From: FEN-1350 sp964386005
GTDB taxonomy: Bacteria > Planctomycetota > Phycisphaerae > Sedimentisphaerales > Anaerohalosphaeraceae
Direction of reading: 5' to 3'
DNA length: 64,000 nucleotides
Assembly (NCBI GenBank): GCA_964386005.1
Contig: CAYLSB010000010.1
Coordinates: 1 to 64,000, forward strand
Shown: piece by piece, positions 61,358 through 64,000 of the stretch
Layout of the letters: every line of letters starts with the position of its first letter
How positions within the stretch are numbered: position 1 is the first letter of the stretch
Made by a program: the position numbers and the translations under genes
Notes under the pieces: generated by a model
Database searches by the model: none
What the model saw: only the letters and a program-made list of their open reading frames with translations
What the model was told of the DNA's origin: nothing

Positions 61358-62134
61358 TCAGATCTTTTCGCAGCGGATCACGGCACGATAGACAGCTCCA
61401 ACACGGTTGCTTTCGATGATCAATGGCGGATACTGCTCGTTTCGCGGCTGAAGGCGGACCTTGTTTTCGTTTTCGAAGAAAACCCGCTTAAAGGTAGTTT
61501 CATGGGGCTGGGAAAACCGCACAAAGCAATCATCGCCGTTATTGACCTGTGCCGCCGGCGAAAAAATTACGATATCGCCTTCGTGGTACTTGGGTTCCAT
61601 GGAATCCCCGCAAACCCGTAGCGAAAAGGCGTTGGGATCGTGCAGGTCAGGACAGCGAATGTAATCGTCGGCGTATCCGACGGGATAACCGAAGTCGTCG
61701 AAATCGACGGGGTAACCCGCCGTAACCTTGTTGATAATCGGCACAAGCTGCCCGGCCGTCATGGTGAATTCCGGTTTCTCGGAATGAACGGATTCCTCCG
61801 CAAGAAGGCCCGAGAGATCTTCCGTAACCGGCTTATTTTCCAAGAGGTTACGAACTACTTGGCGAAGTTTTCGGTTGACAGCATCGGTCTGTTCGTAATC
61901 GTGGCGGACATCAGCCGGCATTCGTTCCAGATGGGCGATATGACGAAGAAGTCCGGATTCGAATCCCAAGACCTGTTCGAGCTTGATCAACAGCGAATCG
62001 CTTGGAGGATTTTTCACCCGGCCGGTTTCAATGGTCGAAATATAGGGTTTTGAAAAGCCGGTCTTGTTAGCGACTTCATCAAGAGTCATGTCCAGCTTTT
62101 CCCGCTTGGAGCGAATGATTTGTCCCAGTGACAT
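61358..62134 (-). CDS. XRE-family transcriptional regulator with S24 (LexA/CI-like) domain
   Basis: In this 258-residue protein residues 1-60 form a helix-turn-helix (IIRSKREKLDMTLDEVANKT and FSKPYISTIETGRVKNPP). The C-terminal domain (about 125-258) is S24-like, with a possible Ala139-Gly140 cleavage site, catalytic Ser178 in CGDSMEPKYHEGDIVIF and Lys216 in TTFKRVF. All three features of self-cleaving phage-type repressors are present, so it may be inactivated by a RecA-dependent or other signal. It is not LexA itself, whose HTH differs. Targets are unknown; the LptD-like gene is downstream. The AT-rich gap upstream may hold its operator. Confidence 0.88.
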   Translation of the reverse strand: MSLGQIIRSKREKLDMTLDEVANKTGFSKPYISTIETGRVKNPPSDSLLIKLEQVLGFESGLLRHIAHLERMPADVRHDYEQTDAVNRKLRQVVRNLLENKPVTEDLSGLLAEESVHSEKPEFTMTAGQLVPIINKVTAGYPVDFDDFGYPVGYADDYIRCPDLHDPNAFSLRVCGDSMEPKYHEGDIVIFSPAAQVNNGDDCFVRFSQPHETTFKRVFFENENKVRLQPRNEQYPPLIIESNRVGAVYRAVIRCEKI

Positions 62135-62885
62135 AGTGTATCCCGGCAGTCAAAATGATATAGGATTTTTTATATAGAATTTAACTTTATACATTCAGCC
62201 CACACAACGTAGGTCTCATTTCCTCAAATTATCCGTTCAGAACGATTTTCAAAGGCCCCAATTTCCTCAATCAGCGAAAACTCCCATTTTCAGAAAATAG
62301 TATAGCACACAACAACAAAATTGCAAGAACTATTTCGGTAATCAACAAACAAATAATCTCTCGAAATTCGTTCGGTTGTAAGTTATTGAATTATAAAGAT
62401 TTATATAAATCCCGACAAATGGACGTTACAAAAATTCTCGAATATTATACGACTCAGGATGTCCAGTGGATGGAGCAAAATGGAAATTTCCAGACTCCGC
62501 GCAGGAAATTGTATTAACTCTCTCAAAACCACAGCGGAATAATGTTAAGCACGAAGAACCAAATTTTAAATAATCTATAGGCACAATTATTATATTAATA
62601 GAATCGTATTTTGATAAAGCGGATTCGGTGGCCTTGGTGAAACACACTCTGCATTCAATAGCGAGGACGCTTGTGCTACTTAATCTCGATCGGGGATCTT
62701 ATAGAAAACACGACTTGAACAAAGTGAACAATTGTGTCACTGTAGAAAATGGATTGGCAAGATCGAATTGTATCTGGGATAATGAAAATGAGATTAAAAT
62801 ATGTACCTCCTGATTATGGGAAACCAAACAACTATACGTTTCCGGAGAAATTCTTCAGTGAATAATACAAGGGGAGACAAGGAGC
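62135..62885. other. AT-rich, gene-poor gap
   Basis: About 750 bases visibly richer in A and T than the flanks. The only open frames are short (62426-62647 minus, 62628-62813 plus) and have neither good ribosome binding sites nor recognisable products. Two TATATA-like runs near 62163-62180 could serve the regulator's promoter. No tRNA, hairpin or repeat array was found. Confidence 0.55.
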
Positions 62886-64000
62886 ATGCAGGATAAATCG
62901 ATTTTGATCATCGGGGCGGGGATTGCGGGGATGTCGGCGGGTTGTTATGGGCAGATGAACGGCTATCGCACGCAAATCTTCGAGATGCACGATCTGCCGG
63001 GGGGATTGTGCACGGCCTGGAAACGCAAGGGGTACACCATCGACGGCTGTCTGCACTGGCTGGTCGGTTCGTCGCCGGGAGTTGGCTTCCACAGGATATG
63101 GCAGGAACTGGGGGCGATTCAGGGGCGGCGGATGGTGGATCACGACGTGTTTTTGCGTATCGAGGGATCGGGGGGCAAAGCATTTATCCTGTATTCTGAC
63201 ATTGACCGCTTTGAACGGCACCTCAAGGAACTGGCGCCGCAGGATACGGCCGTGATCGAGGAACTGACGACGGCGGCACGAACGTGCGCGAAATATGACT
63301 TGCCAGTCGATAAGGCGCCGGAGTTGTATCGGACAATCGATGGGATCGGCTTTCTGATCCGATCGTTTGGATTCATACGGCTGATGTCCAAGTGGAAAAA
63401 GGTGACCGTCGAGGAATTTGCGCAACGATTTTCTGATCCATTTCTGCGCGAAGCTCTGACGCGAATCGCCGACCTGCCTGGATTTCCGATGGCGGGGCTG
63501 ATTATGATCCTGGCGTGGCTGCAACGGAAATCGGCGGGGTATCCGATTGGCGGATCGTTGGAATTCTCGCGGGCGATCGAGCGGAGATACCGGGAACTGG
63601 GAGGCGAGATTCAATACCATTCCCCGGTTCGCAAGATCATTGTCGAGCAGGATACGGCCGTGGGGGTACGGCTGGCCGACGGGACCGAACACCGCGGCGA
63701 TATCATTATCTCGGCGGCGGACGGGCACGCGACGATCTTCGATATGCTGGGTGGAAAATATACTAATAGCAAGGTCCGCGGATTCTACGACACGCTGCCG
63801 ACTTTTCCGCCGATCGTTCAGGTGGCGCTGGGCGTCAACCGGACATTTGAAGGAATGCCGTCATCCATTGTCTATTTGCTTGATAAGCCGATCAACATCG
63901 CCGGTCAGGAGCGAAAGTATTTTGGCGTATTGATCGGAAACTTCGATCCGACGCTGGCCCCTGCCGGTAAGACGGTCCTGAAGACGATATTCATGAGCGA
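62886..64000 (+). CDS. Phytoene-desaturase-like FAD/NAD(P) oxidoreductase, 3' end outside the window
   Basis: ATG 62886 follows GGGGAGACAAGGAGC, a strong ribosome binding site, and the frame remains open to the right edge (371 codons visible). The N-terminus SILIIGAGIAGMSAGCYGQM is a dinucleotide-binding FAD fold, followed by LPGGLCTAWKRKGYTIDGCL and HWLVGSSPG, the early motifs of the phytoene desaturase/NAD(P)-FAD oxidoreductase family (CrtI-like). Later ADGTEHRGDIIISAADGHAT fits the FAD-binding fold. No signal peptide is present, so it is cytoplasmic or membrane-associated. Neighbouring carotenoid genes are not visible, so carotenoid synthesis is not established. Confidence 0.86.
   Translation, partial: MQDKSILIIGAGIAGMSAGCYGQMNGYRTQIFEMHDLPGGLCTAWKRKGYTIDGCLHWLVGSSPGVGFHRIWQELGAIQGRRMVDHDVFLRIEGSGGKAFILYSDIDRFERHLKELAPQDTAVIEELTTAARTCAKYDLPVDKAPELYRTIDGIGFLIRSFGFIRLMSKWKKVTVEEFAQRFSDPFLREALTRIADLPGFPMAGLIMILAWLQRKSAGYPIGGSLEFSRAIERRYRELGGEIQYHSPVRKIIVEQDTAVGVRLADGTEHRGDIIISAADGHATIFDMLGGKYTNSKVRGFYDTLPTFPPIVQVALGVNRTFEGMPSSIVYLLDKPINIAGQERKYFGVLIGNFDPTLAPAGKTVLKTIFMS

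Noticed and set aside
1..64000. CRISPR arrays, tRNA or rRNA genes, transposases and integrases
   Set aside because: None was seen on either strand by eye. Absence of small RNA genes would need a covariance-model search to confirm.

Overview
The window reads as chromosomal DNA of a Gram-negative bacterium with an outer membrane (an LptD-like barrel, a LolCDE-type exporter, lipoproteins), many Tat- and Sec-exported proteins and a heavy load of secreted beta-helix, propeller and glycoside-hydrolase proteins. That mix points to Planctomycetota, probably a Phycisphaerae-like lineage. This is inference from gene content; no rRNA or other phylogenetic marker was tested. No tRNA, rRNA, CRISPR array, transposase or integrase was recognised.

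Left edge (1-2.0 kb): an unknown membrane-anchored protein interrupted by an in-frame TAG, followed by a 473-bp segment that recurs 38,065 bp further on (1475-1947 versus 39540-40012). The segment carries the recJ promoter and the first 122 codons of recJ, so the left copy makes only a truncated RecJ. The two copies bracket about 37.6 kb.

2-18.6 kb: a Tat-exported aldo/keto reductase, a four-haem lipoprotein cytochrome, carB-carA (reversed from the usual order), a PQQ-type propeller, a three-domain phosphoesterase/redoxin/thioredoxin fusion, a Tat-exported sugar isomerase-like protein, a coiled-coil membrane protein, a secreted propeller, and a Tat-exported FAD oxidoreductase coupled to a NapH-like membrane ferredoxin.

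18.6-33 kb: an accessory, mainly secreted block. It holds two beta-helix proteins, a beta-helix plus glycosidase-like propeller protein, two paralogous HAF-type repeat proteins left by a tandem duplication with gene remnants between them, a GH106-like glycosidase, a beta-helix/DUF4034-like protein and a GLUG-repeat protein. 33-36 kb: REP-like palindromes and a minus-strand trio (zinc-ribbon DUF2321-like, AbiJ/Abi_C-like, GIY-YIG-like) that looks like a small defence locus. 36-39.3 kb: an O-antigen-ligase/TPR protein, a short-form N-acetylglutamate-synthase-like GNAT and a 35-aa basic protein.

39.5-64 kb: mostly core genes. They are recJ and an overlapping GH5-like enzyme, a transglutaminase, dnaA with a DnaA-box cluster upstream, rsmB, a polyprenyl synthase, ilvE, lolD and two LolC/E permeases, lysS, an S41 protease, class II aldolase, an LptD-like protein and an S24/XRE regulator. 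From 42.7 to 62.1 kb every gene is on the minus strand. A roughly 750-bp AT-rich gene-poor gap then precedes a phytoene-desaturase-like oxidoreductase that runs off the right edge.
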